Positions 35,299-43,656 of a stretch of DNA of 64,000 nt are shown here, piece by piece (the stretch's first letter is position 1; every line of letters begins with the position of its first letter). Source of the stretch: Acetobacter oryzifermentans (GTDB lineage: Bacteria; Pseudomonadota; Alphaproteobacteria; Acetobacterales; Acetobacteraceae); NCBI RefSeq assembly GCF_001628715.1, contig NZ_CP011120.1, forward strand, positions 992,001 through 1,056,000. The letters run 5' to 3'. The position numbers and the translations under genes are program-made. Below the pieces are notes generated by a model. The model was not told where the DNA came from, did not search any database, and was given only the letters and a program-made list of their open reading frames with translations.

Positions 35299-36132
35299 AT
35301 GAGCACACAAAAAACAGCAGGGAATGCCCTGGCCCCCATGCTTTTGGATGGGCACGAACTGGCAGAACTGGAACAGGCTCTGGCTGATGTGGAATCTGGC
35401 CGGGGCGTTCTGGTGCGTTTGGCAGACCTTATGGGCGGCGCCGTGGGGCATGCTGCACGTTTGGGCCTGCGTGGTTTGGGCATGGCCCCCAATATGGAAG
35501 AAAAAATGCGCGGGCTGGCAGAAACTGCCATTGCACGTGCGTTTGATGTTGCCATTGTGGGCATGAAAGGCCGCGCAGATAGCCAGATGGCAGAAGCCCG
35601 TTGGCGTGGCCCGGCACTGCAAGCCGCTGTAGCTGTTTCTGGTGCAGTTGGTGGGTTTAGCGGCTTGGCCGGTTTGGGCCCGGATATTGGTTTTACAACG
35701 CTTACAATCATGCGCGAAATTGCACGCGTTGCGCGGGAAGAAGGGGAAGACCTGTCTGACCCCGATGCCCGCCGTGCATGTTTGGAAGTGTTTGCCCTTA
35801 AAGCCTTCCCGAACAGCAGAGCGGGCGAAGAAAGCGAACTGGGCTATTTTTCGGCCCGTGCCGTGTTGCGTGGCCGCCCGGTTGTGATGTTGATTGCTGA
35901 AGTGGCCTCGCATTACGGCTTGGCGCTGGGGCAGAAAATTTCTCTCCAGCTTATGCCTGTAGCAGGCGCGCTGTGTGGGGCTTCTTTGAATACGGCGTTC
36001 TTCAACCATTACCGTGCGCTTGCCCGTGCACATTTCACCATTCGGCGCTTGGAGCGTGAACACGGGCCGGTTGTGCGTGATACCGCTATGTCTATGCGTG
36101 AAGATCTGGCCGAACGTGGGGCGGAAGCCTAA
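35299..36132 (+). CDS. EcsC family protein
   Basis: The 277-residue protein is related to Bacillus EcsC. The domain runs from about residue 55 to 255: an AETAIARAFDVAI helix, then Gly-rich hydrophobic GAVGGFSGLAGLGPDIGFTT. The TTLTIMREIARVAREEGEDLSDPDARRACLEVFAL region and the closing LMPVAGALCGASLNTAFFNHY follow. The hydrophobic glycine-rich helices suggest membrane association. Function in the family is not settled. ATG 35299 is chosen on the AGGAGAGG ribosome site; an in-frame GTG at 35176 adds a poorly conserved leader. Confidence 0.9.
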   Translation: MSTQKTAGNALAPMLLDGHELAELEQALADVESGRGVLVRLADLMGGAVGHAARLGLRGLGMAPNMEEKMRGLAETAIARAFDVAIVGMKGRADSQMAEARWRGPALQAAVAVSGAVGGFSGLAGLGPDIGFTTLTIMREIARVAREEGEDLSDPDARRACLEVFALKAFPNSRAGEESELGYFSARAVLRGRPVVMLIAEVASHYGLALGQKISLQLMPVAGALCGASLNTAFFNHYRALARAHFTIRRLEREHGPVVRDTAMSMREDLAERGAEA

Positions 36133-36161
36133 ACTGCTTTTTGTCAAAGTAAGAGAGACGC

Positions 36162-36196
36162 AAAAAAGGCCAGCACCTTTATGGGCTGGCCTTTTT
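36162..36196. terminator. Bidirectional rho-independent terminator
   Basis: AAAAAGGCCAGC (36163-36174) pairs with GCTGGCCTTTTT (36185-36196) around a 10-base loop, giving a 7-base G+C core with A- and T-runs at the sides. It separates the EcsC-like gene (+) from the small membrane protein gene (-) and should act in both directions. Confidence 0.92.
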
Positions 36197-36201
36197 GCTG
36201 C

Positions 36202-36378
36202 TTAGGCGGTTTTTTTCGTGATCTTGCGGGGAGGTTCACCCTCCAGAAACGTAGTGAGAATGGCAAATCCAAGCAGCGTGATGCCAATAACCTTGGCCGC
36301 CAAATGGTAATGCGGCGCCCACATACTCACGGCAAAGCACACTACAATACCAATCAGGCAAGACAGGCGCATGTTCAT
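36202..36378 (-). CDS. Small membrane protein, 58 residues
   Basis: This gene is short. It starts at ATG 36378 (AAGGAG 11 bases upstream) and ends with TAA at 36202. The product has two hydrophobic segments (about 5-19, CLIGIVVCFAVSMWA, and about 29-45, KVIGITLLGFAILTTFLE) followed by a basic tail PPRKITKKTA, so a two-pass or hairpin inner-membrane protein. It follows the hydroxyacid dehydrogenase stop by 15 bases and is ended by a strong terminator, which supports expression. I recognise no family. Confidence 0.72.
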   Translation of the reverse strand: MNMRLSCLIGIVVCFAVSMWAPHYHLAAKVIGITLLGFAILTTFLEGEPPRKITKKTA

Positions 36379-36393
36379 GGCAAAGGTTGCTCC

Positions 36394-37368
36394 TTACACC
36401 GTAACGGGAGAGGGCATGGGCAAGCCTTTTGCCAAAGCCTCAACATTATCTAGCGCCAACATGCACATGGCGGTGCGCGTTTCTATGGTGGCGCTGCCTG
36501 CGTGCGGTGTCATGAAGATATTGGGCAAGGCTGTCAGCCTTGGGTTGGGGTTGGGTTCCTGCCGGTAAACGTCCAGCCCAGCTCCAAACAGATGGCCAGA
36601 TTCCAGAGCCTCTATCAGCGCATCTTCATCCACCAAAGACCCGCGCGCCGCATTTACAAACACGCTCCCTTTGGGCAGCAGAGAAAATGTCTGGCTGTTC
36701 ATGAGGGGGGGCGCAGAAGGTGAACCCGGCATGTGCAATGTTAGCACATCGCAATGGGGCAACATGTCTTCCAGCTTTTCAAAATAGGTGGCACCGGCTT
36801 CTTCCGCGGCGGAAAGGCGGCTGCGGTTGTGGTACAGAATGGTCATGTCAAAGCCACGCGCGCGCTTTGCCACAGCCTGCCCAATACGGCCCATACCCAC
36901 AATGCCCAGCCGTTTGCCGGTAACGCGGTGGCCCAACATGCCGCCCATACCCATGCCGCGGTGCCAGCCTTTTTTCATGAGCGTATAATATTCGGCAGCG
37001 CGGCGGCAGGCGGCCAGAATCAGCATCATGCTTAAATCAGCATTACAATCTGTCAGCACATTTGGGGTGTTGGAAACCGCAATACCACGCGCATGTAGGG
37101 CGGGAAGATCCAGATGGTCTAGCCCAACGCTTACAGTAGAAACCAGTTTTACGCATTCTGGCAGAGCTTCTACATCCTTGCCTTTAAGAGGTGCGTTATT
37201 GGTAACCACAACAGCAAAAGGCTGAAATGCCTTAGCTAATTCCAGAAGGGCCTGTGTGTTCAGGCTTTTTTCTGGCGGAGGCGGGGCTGTAAATTGTGTT
37301 TTAATACGATCTTCCGCAGCATCTAACAGGCGGATGGAGCGGATAAGGCGAGGTGCTTCTGTGCTCAC
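36394..37368 (-). CDS. D-isomer-specific 2-hydroxyacid dehydrogenase
   Basis: This NAD(P)-dependent enzyme of about 324 residues is likely to act on glyoxylate/hydroxypyruvate or a related 2-oxoacid. It has VSVGLDHLDLPALHARGI and the Rossmann loop KRLGIVGMGRIGQAVAKRA. The catalytic Arg lies in NAARGSLVDEDAL, the Glu in GLDVYRQEPNPNP, and the His in FMTPHAGSAT. GTG 37368, with CGGAG 6 bases upstream, is preferred over the in-frame TTG 6 bases earlier. The substrate cannot be set from sequence. The 58-residue membrane protein gene follows it in the same unit. Confidence 0.9.
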   Translation of the reverse strand: MSTEAPRLIRSIRLLDAAEDRIKTQFTAPPPPEKSLNTQALLELAKAFQPFAVVVTNNAPLKGKDVEALPECVKLVSTVSVGLDHLDLPALHARGIAVSNTPNVLTDCNADLSMMLILAACRRAAEYYTLMKKGWHRGMGMGGMLGHRVTGKRLGIVGMGRIGQAVAKRARGFDMTILYHNRSRLSAAEEAGATYFEKLEDMLPHCDVLTLHMPGSPSAPPLMNSQTFSLLPKGSVFVNAARGSLVDEDALIEALESGHLFGAGLDVYRQEPNPNPRLTALPNIFMTPHAGSATIETRTAMCMLALDNVEALAKGLPMPSPVTV

Positions 37369-37536
37369 AGGCAACTCCGTAGGCTGGTGAGTCGGTGGCT
37401 GTCTGGCACAAGTTTGTGCCCAATGCGGGCTGGCATCAAGCAGGGTCAGACAACATATGGGCTATGACACTCCATAACGGAATGCAAAGCCAGAGGTTGC
37501 CTTGGCTTGCGGGATGATGGGTTGCAGGAAAGGAAC

Positions 37537-38187
37537 ATGCAGCAGATGGCACAGGAACTTACCCCACAGATCATGCTGGGTGCATATGCGGCGGGGCTGT
37601 TTCCTATGGCGTCCGATGCAACGGATACGACCCTGCGGTGGTATGACCCCGACCCCCGCGGTATTTTGCCGCTTGATGGTTTTCATCTTCCGCGCCGCTT
37701 GCGCCGTACTGTGTTGTCTGGCCAGTTTGATGTGTGTGTGGATAGGGATTTTCCCGCTATTATGCGTGCATGTGCCGCCCCCGCGCCGGGGCGCGAAACC
37801 ACATGGATAAATAGCGAGATCTACCGCTTGTTCTGTGCTCTGCATAACATGGGCTTCAGCCACAGTGTGGAGTGTTGGCAAAATGGTAATCTGGTTGGCG
37901 GTCTGTACGGCGTAGCCCTTGGTGGTGCTTTTTTTGGAGAAAGCATGTTCAGCCGCACAACAGATGCTTCCAAGGTGGCTTTGGTGCATTTGGTGGCACG
38001 GTTGCGCGTGTGTGGGTTTGTTGTGCTGGACACACAATTTGGCACCGAACATCTGGCCCGCTTTGGGGGAGAGGAAATACCAGCAGTCGAATATAAAGCC
38101 ATGTTGGAAAAGGCCGTAAGCATGCAGCCGCGCTGGCAGCAGAATATTCCGGCTGATGTGCTGGAAGCAGAAATCCGAAACATGTAA
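37537..38187 (+). CDS. aat: Leucyl/phenylalanyl-tRNA-protein transferase
   Basis: This N-end rule enzyme of about 216 residues adds Leu or Phe from aminoacyl-tRNA to proteins with N-terminal Arg or Lys, marking them for ClpAPS. It shows AYAAGLFPMA at the N terminus, WYDPDPRGILPL with the substrate-pocket region, and TWINSEIYRLFCALH. The core VGGLYGVALGGAFFGESMFSR and DTQFGTEHLARFGGEEIP complete it. ATG 37537 is used because AGGAAAGG stands just upstream; the frame extends to 37507 without a site. Confidence 0.95.
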   Translation: MQQMAQELTPQIMLGAYAAGLFPMASDATDTTLRWYDPDPRGILPLDGFHLPRRLRRTVLSGQFDVCVDRDFPAIMRACAAPAPGRETTWINSEIYRLFCALHNMGFSHSVECWQNGNLVGGLYGVALGGAFFGESMFSRTTDASKVALVHLVARLRVCGFVVLDTQFGTEHLARFGGEEIPAVEYKAMLEKAVSMQPRWQQNIPADVLEAEIRNM

Positions 38188-38300
38188 GTAACTGCCATAT
38201 TCCGGCCCGTGGCATACCTTAGGCTTGCAGCATGTTGCTTGCGCCCAAGGTGGTAACCAAGTGCGGGCCTGTAATTTGAATGACTGGAATGGATGATATC

Positions 38301-39095
38301 ATGAGCACACGCCTGTATGGTCGTATGCGTTTTTTTTGCCTGATGGGTGTTCTGGGGGCGGCTGTGCCTGTGCTGGGCACGGTGTTTTCTGGGCAGGCAC
38401 AGGCACAGGTTGCGCTGGATCATCCACGCCTAACGCCCGCGCGTGATGCTATTATTGATTACAGCTTTCAGCCCCAGCCCACAGCGCAGGATTTGGAAAA
38501 TGGTGTTAAGCCAGACACCCCCATAGCAACGCGCCATGTGCAGGTGATGTTCTCTGGCGATGGCGGGTTGATGCGCATTAATTACATGACCAGCATGGAA
38601 GGGGATGATAGCCGCGGGGCTGTAATTATCAACCGCGCTTCACAGGAAGTGTTGGTGCTTTTGAATGATCGGCATATCTACACCCGCCTTGTACAGCAGG
38701 AAGGTATCCGCAACCCGTTTCTGCTTGATCTGTCCATGCAGTTTACGCGCAAGGGCAGTGATGTTGTGGCCGGGCAACCCTGCACTGTCTGGGCTGCACA
38801 ATCTGCCCAAGGGCAGGCTACGGCTTGCGTCACGGATGATGGCTTTATTCTTTCCCAAACCGGTATTGATGTGGATGGGCTAAATGGCCGTATCCGCGCC
38901 ATGAAAGTGTCTTACGAGCCCGTGCCCGATAGCGTATTTCAACCGCCTGCAGGCTTTCAGGAAGTTAACCCGCATAGTGGCAATAAAAACGGCGGAGGTT
39001 CAGCGGGTGGCGCTTCGGCACAACCTGCTGCGCCTTCTGGCGTAGGGCCAATGATATCTACCCCAGCTCCAAATAGCGCGGAAGGAACACCGTAA
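38301..39095 (+). CDS. Secreted protein of unknown function (DUF4412-like), paralogue A
   Basis: This exported protein of about 264 residues has a signal peptide (likely cleavage after QAQA, near residue 34) and a beta-rich body. A surface-loss pattern resembling DUF4412-type envelope proteins includes IDYSFQP, HVQVMFSGDGGLMRINYM and VAGQPCTVWAAQSAQGQATACVTDDGF with a Cys pair. The C-terminal 45 residues are a Gly/Ser/Ala/Pro-rich, probably disordered tail. It is followed after one base by a gene for a protein of the same layout. ATG 38301 is preferred to 38280 on ribosome-site spacing. Function unknown. Confidence 0.72.
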   Translation: MSTRLYGRMRFFCLMGVLGAAVPVLGTVFSGQAQAQVALDHPRLTPARDAIIDYSFQPQPTAQDLENGVKPDTPIATRHVQVMFSGDGGLMRINYMTSMEGDDSRGAVIINRASQEVLVLLNDRHIYTRLVQQEGIRNPFLLDLSMQFTRKGSDVVAGQPCTVWAAQSAQGQATACVTDDGFILSQTGIDVDGLNGRIRAMKVSYEPVPDSVFQPPAGFQEVNPHSGNKNGGGSAGGASAQPAAPSGVGPMISTPAPNSAEGTP

Positions 39096-39096
39096 G

Positions 39097-39726
39097 ATGG
39101 TTGCAAAACGCTTTCTTGCCGGTGTGGGGGGGGTGTTGTTGGGGGCTGCGGCTTCTGGTGGTGTCGCCCATGCCCAGATACAGCCGCAAACGCCAGAGCC
39201 AACACAAATAAGCCCCACAGATGCGCCGGTGGTAACGCCATCTGTTGATGCGGATGTGTTGTATGAGCTGAACTCCGCCCAAGGGGATGCCCCCACCCAG
39301 CAACGTATGCGCTGGCAGGTTAGCTCCTTGCGCCAGCGGCTGGACCCGCAGAATTCTGATGTGTTCATGATTACATCATGGACAGATCACACCCTTACAG
39401 TGGTGGATACCGCACGCAAGCGGGCCAGTGTGATGCCTGTGCCGGGCCCACAGCAGATTACCCCCCCAGGGCAGCCCGCAGCGGCTGGCACCTATGCACG
39501 ATTGGGGAATTCCGTTGTGGCGGGTGAACAGTGCACATTGTGGCGCACAACGGATGCCGAGGGGCATCCAACAGATGCATGCTATACGCCAGACGGCCTG
39601 CTTTTGCAGGTTGCACAGAAAGGGCAGGTTACGGTGCGCGCAGTAAGTGTAAGCCGCGCCACCCAGCCAGATAGCGTGTTTGCCATTCCGTCCGGGCTGA
39701 AGCGGGAAGCCCCTGCACACCCATAA
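39097..39726 (+). CDS. Secreted protein of unknown function (DUF4412-like), paralogue B
   Basis: The 209-residue exported protein has a signal peptide ending near AHAQ and the same core plan as the gene before it. That plan is an LYELNS strand, QQRMRWQVSSL, MITSWTDHTLTVVDTARK, then VVAGEQCTLWRTTDAEGHPTDACYTPDG with the matching Cys pair, and a PDSVFAIPSG end (compare PDSVFQPPAG in the upstream protein). This shared end motif supports paralogy. It starts one base after the upstream stop, so the two are one unit. Function unknown. Confidence 0.72.
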   Translation: MVAKRFLAGVGGVLLGAAASGGVAHAQIQPQTPEPTQISPTDAPVVTPSVDADVLYELNSAQGDAPTQQRMRWQVSSLRQRLDPQNSDVFMITSWTDHTLTVVDTARKRASVMPVPGPQQITPPGQPAAAGTYARLGNSVVAGEQCTLWRTTDAEGHPTDACYTPDGLLLQVAQKGQVTVRAVSVSRATQPDSVFAIPSGLKREAPAHP

Positions 39727-39772
39727 GGTTTGATGTTTCGGGCGGCAGAAAACGGAAAAAGAGAACGTCGCC

Positions 39773-40324
39773 ATGAAAATTCGCCCCAGCTTTGTAATTT
39801 TCTATCTGTTTCTTGCTGGGGTAAGCCTGCCAGCTCTTGCGCAGGCGGATGATGGAAGTTCCGGCACGGTTTCCGTATGTTTGCGTGCGGATATTGCACA
39901 ACCTCCCCAAGCCATGCAGGTGGTGGCATCTGGCACCGTGTTTGCTGCGCAAGCCAAAGCCGGTGGCCCTAAGGCTGAGGAAGAAAACGAAGCCTTGGTT
40001 ACCACAGAAACTGTTACTCTTACCCATATGCAGCCGTGTATGGATGCAGATGCATCCTCCGTTATCTCGCATACACGGCATTGGCTGGTTTCCCCCGTAA
40101 CCGCGCAATCTGGCGTGGTGTTTCATGCCATAGGGGAAGTCAGCGGCAACGGTCTGGATACTGCTTTTGATGATGAGGGCGCATCTTTTCGGGATATCGT
40201 GCGGGCAGGGGGCATTACAGCCACTGTGCGCAGCCCGCTAACAGATGTTGTATCTCTGATGGAAGGGGCGGCTGATCTTCCCCCTAATGCGGATGGAGAA
40301 GATCCAGCTATTGATGATAAATAA
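39773..40324 (+). CDS. Secreted protein of unknown function
   Basis: The 183-residue exported protein has a signal peptide (MKIRPSF then a hydrophobic core, cleavage near ALAQA) and an acidic mature part with two cysteines (VSVCLRAD and MQPCMDAD). It ends in an Asp/Glu-rich tail. I recognise no domain. It follows the two DUF4412-like genes by 46 bases and is probably part of the same transcript. It converges on the giant AsmA-like gene; a G+C hairpin at 40328-40345 sits between the stops but lacks a T-run. Confidence 0.68.
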   Translation: MKIRPSFVIFYLFLAGVSLPALAQADDGSSGTVSVCLRADIAQPPQAMQVVASGTVFAAQAKAGGPKAEEENEALVTTETVTLTHMQPCMDADASSVISHTRHWLVSPVTAQSGVVFHAIGEVSGNGLDTAFDDEGASFRDIVRAGGITATVRSPLTDVVSLMEGAADLPPNADGEDPAIDDK

Positions 40325-40354
40325 TATGGCCCCTGCAAAGGGGCCGCAACCGGG

Positions 40355-43300
40355 TTAAAAAATCCGGCGCAAGGCCCCCGGCAGAAAGATGGAATAGGGG
40401 TTTACGTGCAGGGAAGGGTTGCTCATCTGCCCGGCCACACCAAAGGTTATGGCCACAAGCCCCCCGTCTTTTTCCGGGCTAAACACCCAGCCAATGCCCG
40501 GCAGCTTTCCGGGCAGTTTGTTGATAGCAAAAATAGGCACCACGGTGCCGTGTAAATCTATGCTGTTCTTATCCAGATTAACGTCGCCTTCAAGTGTTGC
40601 GCCCAGTGCATTGTTGCCTGTTCTGCCATCACGAATATTCAGCACGCCATCTTTGAAGGTTACGGGTAGCACAAGATGTGTAACGGTGAATTCCGATGTA
40701 TTATGTGCGGCCAACCAGCCATAAAATGAGATATTCCGTGCCATACGCAGGGCTGTTGGGGCTTTTTTGAGCACAAATGGCGTTACGGTTATGCGACCGT
40801 TAAACGGGGCGGAAGCCTCCGTATCATCAAAAGATCCGCTTAAAACGGCATGACCACCTTCTACATCCGGCACAATTTTAAAGTCAGACAGAAACGCGCC
40901 CATGTTTGGGATAGAAACGCGCAGGTCTCGCCCCGCACCTTTGGGGGTAAGTGTCATGCTTACGGGAGTTGGCCCGTGCATGGCAAAATACATTTTTTCC
41001 AGACGTTGGCCGTTATCCTCAAAATAGGCTTTTACAGCTTTCAAAGATGGTTTGTCTGGATTGTAGCGCAATGTGTTGGCTGTCAGATCAATAGCCCATG
41101 CTGTACCCGGAGGGCCGTGTAGCTTGCCTGTTGCCGCCTCTGGCACGTGGTAGCCAGTGCTGGCGGGCTGTGCGGGTTTGGGGTCTGATGGATCACCCGT
41201 TACCAAAGGGGAAAGATCCAGCATGTCTGCATAGACGCCAACATGAATGACCGAGCCTGCCACGCCTTTTTGTGGCAGTTCCAGCATGGCATGGCCGGTG
41301 GAATGAGCAACCCGGAAGGAAGAGATAATCAGTTGTGGCGCATGATTGGGGCGTAGGCGGGCCTTGCCACGTACATCCAAATCCGGCCCTGTAGCCAAAA
41401 TACGATCTACCGCAACAATCTGGCTGTTTTTCAGCCCCAGCGTAGCGGTGGCCTGTGCAGCCCGCCCCGGTGCCTTATGCCAGAGCGGAATGCGGATTTG
41501 GGAGTTTTTGAGGTTGAGGTTGATATCCACCAACCCGTGGTGATCTCCATATTGGCGGTAATCCACCACGGCATCAGCAGAGCCACCAAAATGGTCTCCC
41601 GTTGCAAAACCGGCGGCTGTTGCGGTTTGTGGGGTAATGCGGGATGTCAGATGCGCCTGTTCCAAAAGCCCGGTCGGCGGTACATGCCGGAAATCTGTTG
41701 AATAGGAGATGTTGGAGGGCAGCCCACCCAACACGCCATGCCCGGCAAGAGAAAGGCCGTCTGCCGTGGCATCCAGCTTGATATCAGCGCGCCTTACACC
41801 GCGCCCGGCGACCACATTATCAAGCGATGCCTGCGTGATATCGGCATGGCCCTTAATGTCCATGTCATCAATGCTGACATCGTCTTTCAAAGGGAGGCTG
41901 AGCATAAGCTGAAGTTTGGCGCGCCCACGTGGGTTGCGAAGATCCAGCGGGTGGCGAGAAAGCAGGTGCAGGCGTGGTTCGGCCAAAAGAGCCATCACAT
42001 CCTGTAATTTGCCATCCAGTTGCGTGTTGATAATACCGGTCTGGTCTTTTTTGGTCAGGCCCACAATATCCATGCTGCCGGGGCCAGCAGCAATGCGGCC
42101 AATACCATTTTGGCCTACGTTTTTTCCGGCACGGTCAACAAGCTGGTAACCGTGGTCAAACTTGATGCTTAGCTTGTCCAGTCCGTCCACATCCATATGG
42201 GCATCCATGCCCCTTAGTGGGGAAATAGGCCGCAGCCAGTAGATGGTCAGCCCTTTGGCATCCAGCCCGCCAGCAATGTTGCTAACATCCACACCATTCC
42301 AGCCTGTTTTGCTGGATAGAGAAACAGTGGTGTGCAGGTTGTAGGCCACGCCATCTGTAATATTCTTGGTTACCCATTTTTTGCCGCCTTTGGCGGCCTT
42401 GTCTGGCCAATAATAAACCAGATCGGGAAAGTACACCTGCGGAATATCGGCTGTAACCTGCCCGGAAACCGTGGTGGGGTTTATCAGATCTGTAGCATCT
42501 ACTTGCCCGGATACAGCCAGATGAAGCCCTCTGGCCTCATCTTCCGGGTGGTCTGGATTGCGCAGGTTGGCGGTGATGTTGTGCACAATAATATGTGCAG
42601 GCGTGTTGCCATCCTTAAGATGGTCAAGCCGCAGGGTAATATTGGCAGAGCCGCCATTTAAAAAATAGCGTGCTCCAGCGGCAGTAACCTTGCCGCTTTG
42701 TGCATCTGCATGCAGTTCCATCGCGCCAGGCATCAGCCATTCCGAACCCGGCGCGGGCAGAAAGCTGACATCGGATGTCACCGTAATGGGTGTTCTGATA
42801 TGTTGCAGATCATGCGAGATATGGGAAAAGCTGGCTGGCTTAACGGCATTGGTTGCCAGATGCCATACAATACCTTTGCCATCTGTATCTGGCAGACTGT
42901 TGGCTTTTACCTCTATGTGGCAATCAGGGTTTTCTTCCCCCGTTACGGCAAATTGCACGGCACCCGTTATGCCCTTTTTGCCTTGGGCTGATGCCATATG
43001 CAGTGTGGCATCTAGCGGAGAAGCCACCCAATGCGTGCCGGTGAGTTGGTCATTCATACGCACAACAGCGTGGGAGATTACGGCACGATCCAGTCCGGCG
43101 GTATCTACACTTCCGCTATCACTTGCGCCAACGGTCGGAGGGGTATCAAAATCAAACCCCACAGCACCGTTTTTACCGCGCCGGAGGGCAAGGTTTACGC
43201 CTTCCAACTCTACAGCGCGCAGGGCAATGCCACCATGTAGCAGGGCCAGTGTATCCAGCGTAACATGGGCTTCGTGCACGGTATCAACTACTGTGCGATC

Positions 43301-43618
43301 CGGCCCTTTAACGGCAATATCATGCAGCGCAAGCATGAGCGGAGATGTGAACCCATCGCGCAGGCCGTTCCATTCCAGATAGGCGCGCCTTAACCCCAGC
43401 GTAGCGACCGGAGGCTGTTTTTTGCCGCCGGAAATAACGGTAACAGGCAAAAAAGGGCGCACCAACGGCGTAACATTTATTGGCCCAAGCGCCATGCGCG
43501 CAAACAGCAAAACTGTGCCCACAACAGGCAGCCCCACCATGCCATAGGCACCATAGACCAGAAATTGCCGGGTTTTTGTGCGCCGTGGGCGCGTGGTGTC
43601 TTGACCGTTGGAAGTCAA
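40355..43618 (-). CDS. AsmA-like / DUF3971 (YhdP-type) envelope protein
   Basis: The 1087-residue protein is anchored by one N-terminal TM helix (about 22-44) with the rest in the periplasm. The body is repetitive beta-structure typical of AsmA/YhdP/TamB bridge proteins that move phospholipids to the outer membrane. The C-terminal 250 residues contain the AsmA_2-like segment ISFYGWLAAHNTSEFTV, LNIRDGRTGNNALGATLEGDVNLDKNSIDLHGTVVPIFAINK. The ending SNPSLHVNPYSIFLPGALRRIF is the typical YhdP close. The start is TTG 43618, only 38 bases from glnE on the other strand. It may cooperate with the Mla-like operon, but that is inference. Confidence 0.88.
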   Translation of the reverse strand: MTSNGQDTTRPRRTKTRQFLVYGAYGMVGLPVVGTVLLFARMALGPINVTPLVRPFLPVTVISGGKKQPPVATLGLRRAYLEWNGLRDGFTSPLMLALHDIAVKGPDRTVVDTVHEAHVTLDTLALLHGGIALRAVELEGVNLALRRGKNGAVGFDFDTPPTVGASDSGSVDTAGLDRAVISHAVVRMNDQLTGTHWVASPLDATLHMASAQGKKGITGAVQFAVTGEENPDCHIEVKANSLPDTDGKGIVWHLATNAVKPASFSHISHDLQHIRTPITVTSDVSFLPAPGSEWLMPGAMELHADAQSGKVTAAGARYFLNGGSANITLRLDHLKDGNTPAHIIVHNITANLRNPDHPEDEARGLHLAVSGQVDATDLINPTTVSGQVTADIPQVYFPDLVYYWPDKAAKGGKKWVTKNITDGVAYNLHTTVSLSSKTGWNGVDVSNIAGGLDAKGLTIYWLRPISPLRGMDAHMDVDGLDKLSIKFDHGYQLVDRAGKNVGQNGIGRIAAGPGSMDIVGLTKKDQTGIINTQLDGKLQDVMALLAEPRLHLLSRHPLDLRNPRGRAKLQLMLSLPLKDDVSIDDMDIKGHADITQASLDNVVAGRGVRRADIKLDATADGLSLAGHGVLGGLPSNISYSTDFRHVPPTGLLEQAHLTSRITPQTATAAGFATGDHFGGSADAVVDYRQYGDHHGLVDINLNLKNSQIRIPLWHKAPGRAAQATATLGLKNSQIVAVDRILATGPDLDVRGKARLRPNHAPQLIISSFRVAHSTGHAMLELPQKGVAGSVIHVGVYADMLDLSPLVTGDPSDPKPAQPASTGYHVPEAATGKLHGPPGTAWAIDLTANTLRYNPDKPSLKAVKAYFEDNGQRLEKMYFAMHGPTPVSMTLTPKGAGRDLRVSIPNMGAFLSDFKIVPDVEGGHAVLSGSFDDTEASAPFNGRITVTPFVLKKAPTALRMARNISFYGWLAAHNTSEFTVTHLVLPVTFKDGVLNIRDGRTGNNALGATLEGDVNLDKNSIDLHGTVVPIFAINKLPGKLPGIGWVFSPEKDGGLVAITFGVAGQMSNPSLHVNPYSIFLPGALRRIF

Positions 43619-43656
43619 CGCAGCAAGCCTTTATTGTTCACAGCACGGGCCAGATC

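Noticed and set aside
35050..36147. A 365-codon open frame on the minus strand
   Set aside because: It is antisense to the EcsC-like gene, overlaps the divergent promoter region, and encodes a His/Cys-rich low-complexity sequence without recognised domains.
40328..40345. GGCCCC/GGGGCC hairpin between convergent stops
   Set aside because: The stem is only 6 bases and there is no T-run on either side, so it is not reported as a terminator.
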